A DNA stretch of 6,564 bases from positions 3,763-10,326 of the forward strand of contig DPKU01000209.1 in the NCBI GenBank assembly GCA_003542355.1, in the 5' to 3' direction. This document shows positions 1 through 6,146 of this stretch, one piece after another (the first letter of the stretch is position 1; each line of letters starts with the position of its first letter). Both the position numbers and the translations under genes were made by a program. Origin of the DNA: Clostridiales bacterium. Lineage in GTDB: Bacteria > Bacillota > Clostridia > Peptostreptococcales > Anaerovoracaceae. The notes under the pieces are model-generated. The model was given only the letters and a program-made list of their open reading frames with translations. It searched no databases and was not told where the DNA came from.

Positions 1-311
1 GGCAGAACCAGGCCCATCTCGATCCGCTGCCCCTCCCCTTTGTCGGTGTTCACCAGGGCCGAGTTGAAGCCCAGGTCCGAAGAAATGTACGTTCCGCTGC
101 CCACAATGGAAGTGACCAGTCCACGCTTTTCGGCTTCTTTGTAAGCCCGTGTGATCGTCGTGACGTTGACCCCTACCTTTTTTGCCAGATCTCTTTGGGC
201 AGGCAATTTTTCGCCCGCTGTCAGGATCTCTGCGCGGATATCCCGTTCGATCGCATCGGCGACAGCGATGTAAAGTGATTTGTCTGTATCGATGACGCGC
301 AAATCCCACAT
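1..311 (-). CDS. MocR-family (GntR/aminotransferase) transcriptional regulator, N-terminal part
   Basis: This is the first 103 codons of a regulator that runs off the left edge of the window. Residues about 10-78 form a GntR-type winged helix: the recognition region reads LPAQRDLAKKVGVNVTTITR, followed by AYKEAEKRGLV and the wing GSGTYIS. After a short linker the chain continues with RIEMGLVLP, which resembles the entry into the fold-type I aminotransferase domain of MocR (PdxR/GabR-like) proteins, so the missing part should be a PLP-binding effector domain. The ATG at 309-311 is preceded by AGAAGGGGG on the minus strand, 8 bases away. The gene diverges from a PLP-dependent decarboxylase, and the spacer carries repeated ATACAATTA boxes. 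I infer that it controls both itself and the decarboxylase/PhzF pair. GntR membership is seen directly; MocR type is inferred from the linker and from family knowledge. A plain GntR regulator without an aminotransferase domain is the alternative. Confidence 0.83.
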   Translation of the reverse strand, partial: MWDLRVIDTDKSLYIAVADAIERDIRAEILTAGEKLPAQRDLAKKVGVNVTTITRAYKEAEKRGLVTSIVGSGTYISSDLGFNSALVNTDKGEGQRIEMGLVL

Positions 312-327
312 TTCAATGACCCCCTTC

Positions 328-348
328 TAATTGTATTACATACAATTA
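328..348. promoter_or_regulatory. 21-bp palindromic operator, probable MocR regulator site
   Basis: Two perfect 9-bp arms, TAATTGTAT (328-336) and ATACAATTA (340-348), flank a 3-base centre. The palindrome covers the predicted -10 region and start point of the regulator promoter on the minus strand, so binding here should repress the regulator's own gene. The right arm is part of a 12-base direct repeat (CATACAATTATG, 339-350) that recurs at 392-403. The symmetry and the copies are seen in the sequence; assignment to the adjacent regulator is inference. Confidence 0.65.
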
Positions 349-373
349 TGGCTTGACGGTGGTACAATGTCAA
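345..373 (-). promoter_or_regulatory. Promoter of the MocR-type regulator
   Basis: On the minus strand there is a perfect -35 hexamer TTGACA (373-368), a 17-base spacer and a -10 hexamer CATAAT (350-345, five of six consensus bases). Transcription would begin near 338, leaving a leader of about 27 bases that contains the AGAAGGGGG ribosome binding site. The -10 overlaps the right arm of the ATACAATTA palindrome, as expected for autorepression. Confidence 0.6.
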
Positions 374-381
374 GGCATACT
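353..381 (+). promoter_or_regulatory. Promoter of the decarboxylase-phzF operon
   Basis: The -35 hexamer TTGACG (353-358, five of six consensus bases) lies 17 bases from the -10-like CATACT (376-381, four of six). The predicted start is near 388. It overlaps the divergent regulator promoter almost completely, so the two should compete for RNA polymerase. The weak -10 suits a promoter that needs an activator or is kept low. A partial operator-like GTACAAT (362-368) sits in the spacer. Confidence 0.5.
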
Positions 382-391
382 GTAAAAAAAC

Positions 392-403
392 CATACAATT
401 ATG
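392..403 (+). promoter_or_regulatory. Second operator copy, 12-bp direct repeat
   Basis: CATACAATTATG here is an exact copy of 339-350, exactly 53 bases downstream, which is close to five helical turns. It would lie just downstream of the predicted start point of the decarboxylase promoter. Widely spaced direct half-sites on one face of the helix are typical of MocR regulators such as GabR, which bind as dimers and bend DNA. The repeat is seen directly; the role is inferred. Confidence 0.55.
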
Positions 404-421
404 AAACGGAGGAATCATAGC

Positions 422-1825
422 ATGAGCAAGACCACTCTTTTCCCGGAAATGAAGAATCAGATGAAAACAAAAGAACTGTTTGAGCAGGCAAAGGGATATG
501 CGTACGATTATATCGACCACCTGGAGCAGATGCCGGTGTCACCGGCGGCCTCCTCGCTGACGGAAATGAAAATCTTCGACGAACCCATGCCCGCGGAGCA
601 CTGCGAGGCCGAGGAACTTCTGGGCCTTCTCCACCGGTACGGGTCCATCAACACGGTGGCGCAAACCGGAGGAAAGTATTTCGGCTTCGTCTGCGGTGGC
701 AGCGTTCCGGTCTCCCTGGCGGCAAAGTGGCTTTCTGACCTCTGGGACCAGAACAGCGCCCTGTTCGTGCTGTCGCCCATCGCAGCCAAGCTGGAAGAGG
801 TTTGCGAAAAATGGATCACTGAACTTTTGGCACTTCCCCGGGGGACGGCAGCCGGCTTTGTCAGCGGTTCCTCCACTGCTATCATCTGCGCCATCGCCGC
901 AGCACGCAACGAACTCCTGCGGCGGCAGAACTGGGATGTGAACGTGAACGGCCTGTTCGGCGCTCCGCCCCTCCGCGTCGTGCTCAGCGAGCAGGCCCAT
1001 TCCTCCGTGTTCAAGGCCCTGGCGCTGCTTGGGTTGGGCAAAGGACGAGTCGAACTGGTCCCCGCCGACGAACAGGGACGGATCTCACCGGAAAAACTTC
1101 CTGCACTGGATCGAAGCACGCTGCTGATCCTCCAGGCTGGCAACGTGAACAGCGGCGCCTTCGACGATTTCGATCAGATCTGCAAGATCGCAAACGAGGC
1201 CGGCGCCTGGGTCCATGTGGACGGCGCCTTCGGACTTTGGGCGGCGGCTTCCCAGCGCTTCCACAGCCTGACCCGGGGCATGGAAAAAGCGGATTCATGG
1301 TCTGCCGATGCTCATAAAACCCTCAACACACCCTACGACTGCGGCGTCGTCCTCTGCAAAGATCGCTCCGCTCTGGTCGGTTCGATGCAGGCCACAGGTT
1401 CCTATATCCAGTACAGCGAGAGCCGGGACGGCATGCTGTACACGCCGGAGATGTCCCGGCGCGCCAGAAGCATCGAGCTTTGGGCAACGCTAAAATATCT
1501 AGGGGCCAGCGGCATTCGGGAATTGATGGACAGCCTCTGCGAAAACGCACGATATTTTGCGGAAAAACTGTCCGAAAACGGATTCGCCGTAAAAAACGAC
1601 GTGGTGTTCAATCAGATCCTGCTCCAATGCGAAACAGCCGAAAAGACAACGGCCACGCTGAAACATATCCAAGCCGGTGGGGAGTGCTGGTGCGGAGGTG
1701 CGACCTGGCACAACGAGCCGGTCATCCGAATCAGCGTCAGCTCCTGGCAAACCACGAAGGAAGATATCGACGACTGTGTGGAAGTGTTCAAGGAATGCCG
1801 GGCAATGGCCGATGCCACCGCGTAA
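422..1825 (+). CDS. PLP-dependent decarboxylase family protein (group II, fold type I)
   Basis: This 467-residue protein of the glutamate/aromatic amino acid decarboxylase superfamily probably decarboxylates an amino acid, or catalyses a related PLP reaction, in the cytoplasm. The expected landmarks occur in order: the phosphate-binding loop SGSSTAI (about residues 148-154), EQAHSS with the ring-stacking His193, NVNSGAFDDF, HVDGAFGLWAA with Asp267 (pyridine nitrogen contact), and SADAHKTLN with Lys299 as the Schiff-base lysine. The C-terminal domain includes CWCGGATWHNEPVIRISVSSW. The length fits a complete enzyme. I start it at ATG 422 because GGAGG lies 9 bases upstream (408-412). An in-frame ATG at 401 has no ribosome binding site, lies inside an operator copy and would put GGAGG within the gene. 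The substrate cannot be read from the sequence. The gene is followed after 30 bases by a PhzF-family gene and is probably controlled by the divergent MocR-type regulator. Confidence 0.87.
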   Translation: MSKTTLFPEMKNQMKTKELFEQAKGYAYDYIDHLEQMPVSPAASSLTEMKIFDEPMPAEHCEAEELLGLLHRYGSINTVAQTGGKYFGFVCGGSVPVSLAAKWLSDLWDQNSALFVLSPIAAKLEEVCEKWITELLALPRGTAAGFVSGSSTAIICAIAAARNELLRRQNWDVNVNGLFGAPPLRVVLSEQAHSSVFKALALLGLGKGRVELVPADEQGRISPEKLPALDRSTLLILQAGNVNSGAFDDFDQICKIANEAGAWVHVDGAFGLWAAASQRFHSLTRGMEKADSWSADAHKTLNTPYDCGVVLCKDRSALVGSMQATGSYIQYSESRDGMLYTPEMSRRARSIELWATLKYLGASGIRELMDSLCENARYFAEKLSENGFAVKNDVVFNQILLQCETAEKTTATLKHIQAGGECWCGGATWHNEPVIRISVSSWQTTKEDIDDCVEVFKECRAMADATA

Positions 1826-1855
1826 GCCTCCCCGGATCGAAAGGACAAAAGCATT

Positions 1856-2734
1856 ATGAAATCTTTGAACTATAAAAAGGTCGACGCCTTTACCTCCCCA
1901 TCGTCCTCGGGAAATCCGGCCGCCTGCATCGTTCTTGAACCCGACCGAACTCTGACCCGGGAAGAGATGCAGCGCATCGCCGCAGCGCACAAAGGGTTTG
2001 TATCGGAGGTGGTGTATTGCACACCGAAAGGTCCGGATCTCTTTGCTCTGCGCTACTACTCTTCCGAGTGCGAGGTGGAATTCTGCGGACACGGCACCAT
2101 CGCCTGCATGTACGACCTGCTTCAAAACAACCCGGCGTTGGCCTGCCTGCCTGTCGTCTCCATCGATACGCCCAAAGGCCGACTCACCGTTTATAATGAG
2201 CTGGCTGCTTTGGATGCGGTCTTCATTTCCGCGCCGACGCCGGAATTCCTGACAACGGAAGTGGACGCCGCCGCAGCCGCCGATGCCCTGGGGGTCTCCC
2301 TGGACTCGATGGTCCGGGTGCATCCGATCCAATTGGTGAACGCAGGCCTCAACACCTTGATCGTTCCCATTGCGACGCTGGCAACTGTGCTGCGCATGGC
2401 CCCCGACGAGGAAGGGCTCAAAGCCTTCTGTCTGGCCTATGAAATCGACATCATCCTGATCTTCTGCAAGGAGGTCTCCGGCCCGGACAGCTTTATCCGG
2501 AGCCGGGTCTTTGCACCGAAGTTCGGGTACCTGGAAGACAAGGCCACAGGTTCGGGGAATTCAGCCCTGGGGTACTATATGCTGAAAAACGAGCTGTGGG
2601 ACGGACGACCGATCCGAATCGAACAGAACGCGGAGCCTGCGGCGTACAACATCGTACACTTGAAAACCGCTGACGGAAAAGTGCTGTTCGGGGGGCGGGC
2701 AACGGTTAAAATCGAAGGGAAGTATTACATATAG
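1856..2734 (+). CDS. PhzF-family isomerase/epimerase-like protein
   Basis: This 292-residue, full-length member of the PhzF/YddE family has the two-lobed diaminopimelate-epimerase-like fold. The landmarks are KKVDAFTSPSSSGNPAA at the N-terminus, GFVSEVVY with Glu51 at the place of the catalytic Glu45 of PhzF, ECEVEFCGHGTIA (about 71-83), and FGYLEDKATGSGNSALG (about 223-238), which pairs with the first lobe to form the active site. Relatives move protons on small carbon acids: PhzF itself isomerises dihydro-3-hydroxyanthranilate, and most homologues have no known substrate. No other phenazine gene is present, so a phenazine role is unlikely. ATG 1856 is preceded by AAGGA (1841-1845) at 10 bases. 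The 30-base gap to the decarboxylase and the terminator just downstream indicate a two-gene operon, so I infer that it acts on the substrate or product of that enzyme. Confidence 0.87.
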   Translation: MKSLNYKKVDAFTSPSSSGNPAACIVLEPDRTLTREEMQRIAAAHKGFVSEVVYCTPKGPDLFALRYYSSECEVEFCGHGTIACMYDLLQNNPALACLPVVSIDTPKGRLTVYNELAALDAVFISAPTPEFLTTEVDAAAAADALGVSLDSMVRVHPIQLVNAGLNTLIVPIATLATVLRMAPDEEGLKAFCLAYEIDIILIFCKEVSGPDSFIRSRVFAPKFGYLEDKATGSGNSALGYYMLKNELWDGRPIRIEQNAEPAAYNIVHLKTADGKVLFGGRATVKIEGKYYI

Positions 2735-2757
2735 ACTGAGAATCGTATTTACAAAGA

Positions 2758-2794
2758 AGCTGCCTGATGGGATCCCATCAGGCAGCTGTTTTTT
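2758..2794 (+). terminator. Rho-independent terminator of the decarboxylase-phzF operon
   Basis: A perfect 30-base palindrome (2758-2787, beginning AGCTGCCTGATGG) folds into a 13-bp stem with a GATC loop. After one G come six T (2789-2794). It lies 23 bases after the phzF stop codon. The minus-strand side has only a weak TCTTTGT tract, so it could also help stop leftward transcription from guaA, but less efficiently. Confidence 0.93.
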
Positions 2795-2800
2795 CTATTT

Positions 2801-3031
2801 CAAGCCGTAAGTTGCGGACTTTCGGCTCTCTTCGATCGCCGCAAGTCTCGCCAACTCTGGCAGGGGTAACTCCATCCATTTGTCTGCGCTTCGCTTATGA
2901 ATTGAAACCTACGACAAGCCGTAAGTTGCGGACTTTCGGCTCTTTTCAATCGCCGCAAGCCTCGCCAACTCTGGCAGGGGTAACTCCATCCATTTGTCTG
3001 CGCTTCGCTTATGAATTGAAACCTACGACAA
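2801..3031. repeat. Tandem repeat, two copies of a 114-bp unit
   Basis: Copy 1 is 2801-2914 and copy 2 is 2915-3028; the next three bases begin a third copy before the match ends. The copies differ at only three positions, all transitions (2830/2944 C to T, 2834/2948 G to A, 2846/2960 T to C). Each unit contains a hairpin with 9-nt arms, GCCGTAAGT/ACTTTCGGC (2804-2826 and 2918-2940, one T-T mismatch), then a small GCCA/TGGC hairpin and a GCGCTTCGC motif. The array fills nearly all of the 305-base gene-free gap between the convergent phzF and guaA. I see no convincing gene in it: the plus frame stays open because 114 is divisible by three, but all three substitutions change the amino acid in that frame. 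It may be an interspersed structured element; that cannot be told from one locus. Confidence 0.95.
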
Positions 3032-3050
3032 ATGGGGAGTTACTCCCATT
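3031..3050 (-). other. Hairpin enclosing the guaA stop codon
   Basis: On the minus strand AATGGGAG, TAA, CTCCCCATT forms an 8-bp stem with one bulged C, and the guaA stop codon is the loop. No T-run follows, so it is not a classical terminator. The outer part (3029-3047) also matches the reverse complement of repeat segment 2977-2996, apart from a 2-base gap and one T, so a long-range alternative pairing is possible. Confidence 0.45.
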
Positions 3051-4608
3051 CCACCGTTGCGGGGGGCTTGCTGGTGATATCGTAGACCACCCGCCCGGCA
3101 CCGGTCACTTCGTTCACGATCCGCTTGCTAGCTTCTTCCAGGACCTGATAGGGGATCCTGGCCCAGTCGGCGGTCATGCCGTCGGTACTGGTGATGGCCC
3201 GCAGGGCGATCACATTGTCATACGTACGGAAATCTCCCGTAACGCCCACGGTCCGAAGGTCCGTCAGCACAGCGAAGTACTGCCAGATCTCCCGTTCCAG
3301 TCCGGCTTTGGCGATCTCCTCCCGGAAGATCCAGTCCGCATCCCGCAGGATGCACAGCTTGTCCTCCCGAACTTCGCCCAGGCATCGGATGGCCAGACCC
3401 GGCCCGGGGAAGGGCTGACGCCAGACGATTTCGTTGGGCATACCCAGTGCCTCTCCCACCTGGCGGACTTCATCCTTAAAGAGCATGCGCAGGGGTTCCA
3501 GCAGGGTAAATTCCACATCTTCCGGCAGCCCGCCCACGTTGTGGTGGCTCTTGATCGTGGCCGAAGTGGAAGTGCCGCTTTCCACGACGTCGGGATAGAT
3601 CGTTCCCTGAAGCAAAAAGTCGAAGGTGCCGCATTCCAGGAACAGCTTTCCGGCTTCTTCTTCAAAGACGCGAATGAACTCTTCGCCGATGATCTTTCGT
3701 TTCCGCTCCGGATCGGTGACGCCGGCCAGCTTGGCCAGGAACCGCTCTCCGGCGTCGACTCTCTTGACCTTCAAGTCGAACTGGCGGGTGTAGACGTCCA
3801 TCACCTGGTCGCCTTCGTTCTTGCGCATCAGGCCGTGGTCCACGAAAATGCACCGCAGGTTGTCACCGATGGCGCGCTGTGTCAGGATAGCGGCTACAGA
3901 AGAGTCCACACCGCCGGACAGGGCGCAGAGGACTTTTCGATCTCCGACCTTTTCTTTGATCGCTTCGATCTGCTCCAGCGCAAAGTCCGAAAGGATCCAG
4001 TCCGGCTTGCAGCCGCAGATCTCAAAGAGAAAATTCTCGAAGAGGTCTTTTCCAAAGGGCGTATGGGAAACCTCCGGATGGAACTGAGCCGCATAGAGCT
4101 TCTTCTCGTGATTCTCCATCACAGCCGCGGGGCAGGTCCCCGTGTGCGCCGTGATCGTAAACCCTTTGGGAATGTCGTCGATGAAATCCATGTGGGTCAT
4201 CCAGCAGGAATCCACAGCGATATCGTGCATCAGATGGCCGGGATACACCGCACCGGGCTGTGCGCCTCTGGGACCGGGCATCAACGCCGTCCTGCCGTTT
4301 TCGCCCCGATCCGGCGTGCTGACACTGCCCCCCAAAAGCTGAGCCATGAGCTGGGCGCCGTAGCAGAGTCCCAGGATGGGAATGCCCGTGTCAAAGAAAG
4401 CTTCGGGCAGCCTGGGCGCATCGGGCAAATATACGCTGTTGGGTCCCCCCGACAGGATGATGCCCTTGGGCGGATTCTTCCGGACTTCTTCTGTGGCTTG
4501 TTCGTAGGGTACGATCTCGCAATAGACTTTTGCTTCCCGGACTCTCCGGGCGATCAGCTGCACGAACTGTCCGCCGAAATCAACGATCAGTATTCTTTGT
4601 TGCTTCAT
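3040..4608 (-). CDS. guaA: GMP synthase (glutamine-hydrolysing)
   Basis: GuaA converts XMP to GMP using ATP and ammonia released from glutamine, the last step of guanine nucleotide synthesis. The 522-residue protein has the normal full architecture. The class I glutamine amidotransferase domain (about 1-195) has its nucleophile Cys82 in GLCYGAQ and its partners His177 and Glu179 in FHPEV. The ATP pyrophosphatase domain has the P-loop SGGVDSS (231-237), and the C-terminal dimerisation domain ends in KPPATVEWE. The amidotransferase start reads DFGGQ, where many relatives have DFGSQ. Residues about 109-135 (MPGPRGAQPGAVYPGHL) are unusually rich in Gly and Pro before CWMTHMD, but the frame is intact. 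ATG 4608 is preceded by AGGAGG, with GGAGG 7 bases away. The guaB stop lies 11 bases upstream and touches this ribosome binding site, which suggests translational coupling. Confidence 0.98.
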   Translation of the reverse strand: MKQQRILIVDFGGQFVQLIARRVREAKVYCEIVPYEQATEEVRKNPPKGIILSGGPNSVYLPDAPRLPEAFFDTGIPILGLCYGAQLMAQLLGGSVSTPDRGENGRTALMPGPRGAQPGAVYPGHLMHDIAVDSCWMTHMDFIDDIPKGFTITAHTGTCPAAVMENHEKKLYAAQFHPEVSHTPFGKDLFENFLFEICGCKPDWILSDFALEQIEAIKEKVGDRKVLCALSGGVDSSVAAILTQRAIGDNLRCIFVDHGLMRKNEGDQVMDVYTRQFDLKVKRVDAGERFLAKLAGVTDPERKRKIIGEEFIRVFEEEAGKLFLECGTFDFLLQGTIYPDVVESGTSTSATIKSHHNVGGLPEDVEFTLLEPLRMLFKDEVRQVGEALGMPNEIVWRQPFPGPGLAIRCLGEVREDKLCILRDADWIFREEIAKAGLEREIWQYFAVLTDLRTVGVTGDFRTYDNVIALRAITSTDGMTADWARIPYQVLEEASKRIVNEVTGAGRVVYDITSKPPATVEWE

Positions 4609-4619
4609 GGGTGCTCCTC

Positions 4620-6128
4620 CTAGCGGTTTTGAGATGTATTGGTATCCTTGAGCATCACATCGTGGGCGCCGCCCTCCACGATGGACGTGGCGGAAACCTG
4701 GGTGATCTTTGCCTTATTCTGAAGTTCATCAATGCTCAGCGCGCCACAGTTGCAGAGCGTGGAACGAATTTTTGAAAGCGACTGGCGTACGCCGTCGGAC
4801 AGAGCCCCCGCATAGGGAACGTAGGAATCCACGCCTTCTTCGAAGCGGAACTTCTCATCGCCGCCCATGTCGTAGCGCTGCCAGTTGCGGGCCCGGTTGG
4901 AGCCCTCGCCCCAGTATTCCTTTACGTAGGAGCCGTTGACCATCAGCTTTGCCGTAGGGCTTTCATCGAAGCGGGAAAAGTATCTGCCCAGCATCAGGAA
5001 GTCGGCGCCCATGGCCAGTGCCAGGGTCATGTGATAGTCGTGAACGATCCCGCCATCGGAGCAGATGGGCACATAGATCCCGGTTTCTTTGAGGTACTCC
5101 TTCCGTGCCGCCGCCACATCGATCACGGCAGAGGCCTGGCCCCGGCCGATCCCCTTGGTCTCTCTGGTGATGCAGATGGAGCCGCCGCCGATGCCCACTT
5201 TTACAAAATCGGCGCCCGCTTCGGCCAGGAAGCGGAATCCTTCCCGGTCGACCACATTACCGGCTCCGATCTTGACCGTGTCTCCGTATTCGCTCCGGAT
5301 CCACTCGATGGTTTTCTTCTGCCATTCGGTAAAACCTTCCGAGGAGTCGATGCAGAGCACGTCGGCGCCGGCCCGGATCAGTTCGGGGACCCGTTCCCGG
5401 TAATCCCGGGTGTTGATCCCGGCCCCTACCCGGTAGCGTTTGTGGCTGTCCAGCAGTTCCATGGGATTGGCCTTGTGAGAATCGTAATCCTTGCGGAATA
5501 CGAAGTATTTGAACCTGCCTTCATCATCCAGGATGGGCAGAGCATTGAGCTTGTGATCCCACAGGATATCGTTGGCCTCGGAAAGCGTCACGCCCTCCCG
5601 GGCAGCGATCAGCTTGTCCAGTGGCGTCATAAATTCAGAGATCTTTGTATCCAGAGACATCCGGCTCACCCGGTAGTCCCGGCTGGTAACGATGCCGACC
5701 ACTTTCCCCTGAGCTGTGCCGTCGTCGGTAACAGCCGTCGTGGAATGACCTGTGCGCTCTTTCAGCTCCAGGAGGTCGGTCAGGGTCTGATCCGGTCGTA
5801 TGTTGGAATCCGATGTAACGAAGCCTGCTTTGTGGCTCTTGACCTTGGCCACCATGGCCGCTTCGCTTTCCACGCTTTGCGAGCAGTAAATAAAAGAAAT
5901 GCCGCCTTCTTTTGCCAAGGCAACACCGAGACGGTCCCCGGAGACGGATTGCATCACCGCGGATACCAGGGGGATATTCATGCTGATCTCCGGTTGCTCA
6001 CCGGCTTTGAATTTTGTGACCGGTGTTTTTAAGCTGACGTTGTCCGGCGTGCAATTTTCATCGGAATACGCCGGAATCAGCAAATACTCGCTAAAGGTCC
6101 TCGACGGTTCTTCGTAATACAATGCCAT
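4620..6128 (-). CDS. guaB: IMP dehydrogenase (Tritrichomonas-like type)
   Basis: GuaB oxidises IMP to XMP with NAD, the committed step to guanine nucleotides; GuaA, next in the operon, uses the product. The 502-residue protein is a TIM barrel interrupted by a CBS pair (about 103-222, including IVTSRDYRV and KLNALPILDDEG). Active-site features are Asp261 in CIDSSEGF, the phosphate loop with catalytic Cys319 in GGGSICITRE, the DGGIVHDYH segment, and the flap ARNWQRYD with Arg418-Tyr419. From memory these are the residue numbers of Tritrichomonas foetus IMP dehydrogenase (503 residues), which also shares long stretches such as ITRETKGIGRGQA (nearly) and LALAMGADF. The protein therefore belongs to the divergent clade found in some anaerobic Firmicutes and in that parasite, not the Bacillus type. 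ATG 6128 has GGAGG at 8 bases. Confidence 0.97.
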   Translation of the reverse strand: MALYYEEPSRTFSEYLLIPAYSDENCTPDNVSLKTPVTKFKAGEQPEISMNIPLVSAVMQSVSGDRLGVALAKEGGISFIYCSQSVESEAAMVAKVKSHKAGFVTSDSNIRPDQTLTDLLELKERTGHSTTAVTDDGTAQGKVVGIVTSRDYRVSRMSLDTKISEFMTPLDKLIAAREGVTLSEANDILWDHKLNALPILDDEGRFKYFVFRKDYDSHKANPMELLDSHKRYRVGAGINTRDYRERVPELIRAGADVLCIDSSEGFTEWQKKTIEWIRSEYGDTVKIGAGNVVDREGFRFLAEAGADFVKVGIGGGSICITRETKGIGRGQASAVIDVAAARKEYLKETGIYVPICSDGGIVHDYHMTLALAMGADFLMLGRYFSRFDESPTAKLMVNGSYVKEYWGEGSNRARNWQRYDMGGDEKFRFEEGVDSYVPYAGALSDGVRQSLSKIRSTLCNCGALSIDELQNKAKITQVSATSIVEGGAHDVMLKDTNTSQNR

Positions 6129-6146
6129 AGGTTCTTCCTCCCTGTT

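Noticed and set aside
1499..2332. A 277-codon open frame on the minus strand across the decarboxylase/phzF junction
   Set aside because: It is antisense to two well-supported genes, including their conserved motifs, and has no recognisable domain.
1856..2734. Phenazine biosynthesis locus
   Set aside because: Only the PhzF-like gene is present; no phzA/B, D, E or G homologue is nearby, and most PhzF relatives are unrelated to phenazines.
2801..3031. Possible CRISPR array, because the unit contains ATTGAAAC, a common CRISPR repeat ending
   Set aside because: The whole 114-bp unit is conserved, with no short repeats separated by variable spacers, and no cas gene is present.
2801..3031. Tandem 38-residue peptide repeat encoded by the 114-bp units
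   Set aside because: All three differences between the copies are amino-acid changing in the open frame, and there is no start signal or downstream gene, so no sign of protein selection.
2767..4623. A long open frame of 618 codons on the plus strand
   Set aside because: It runs through the terminator, both repeat copies and then antisense to guaA. It lacks a ribosome binding site and resembles no family; it stays open because of guaA codon bias and a repeat length divisible by three.
5031..6032. A 333-codon open frame on the plus strand
   Set aside because: It lies entirely antisense to the unmistakable guaB and shows only the low-complexity pattern of a shadow frame.
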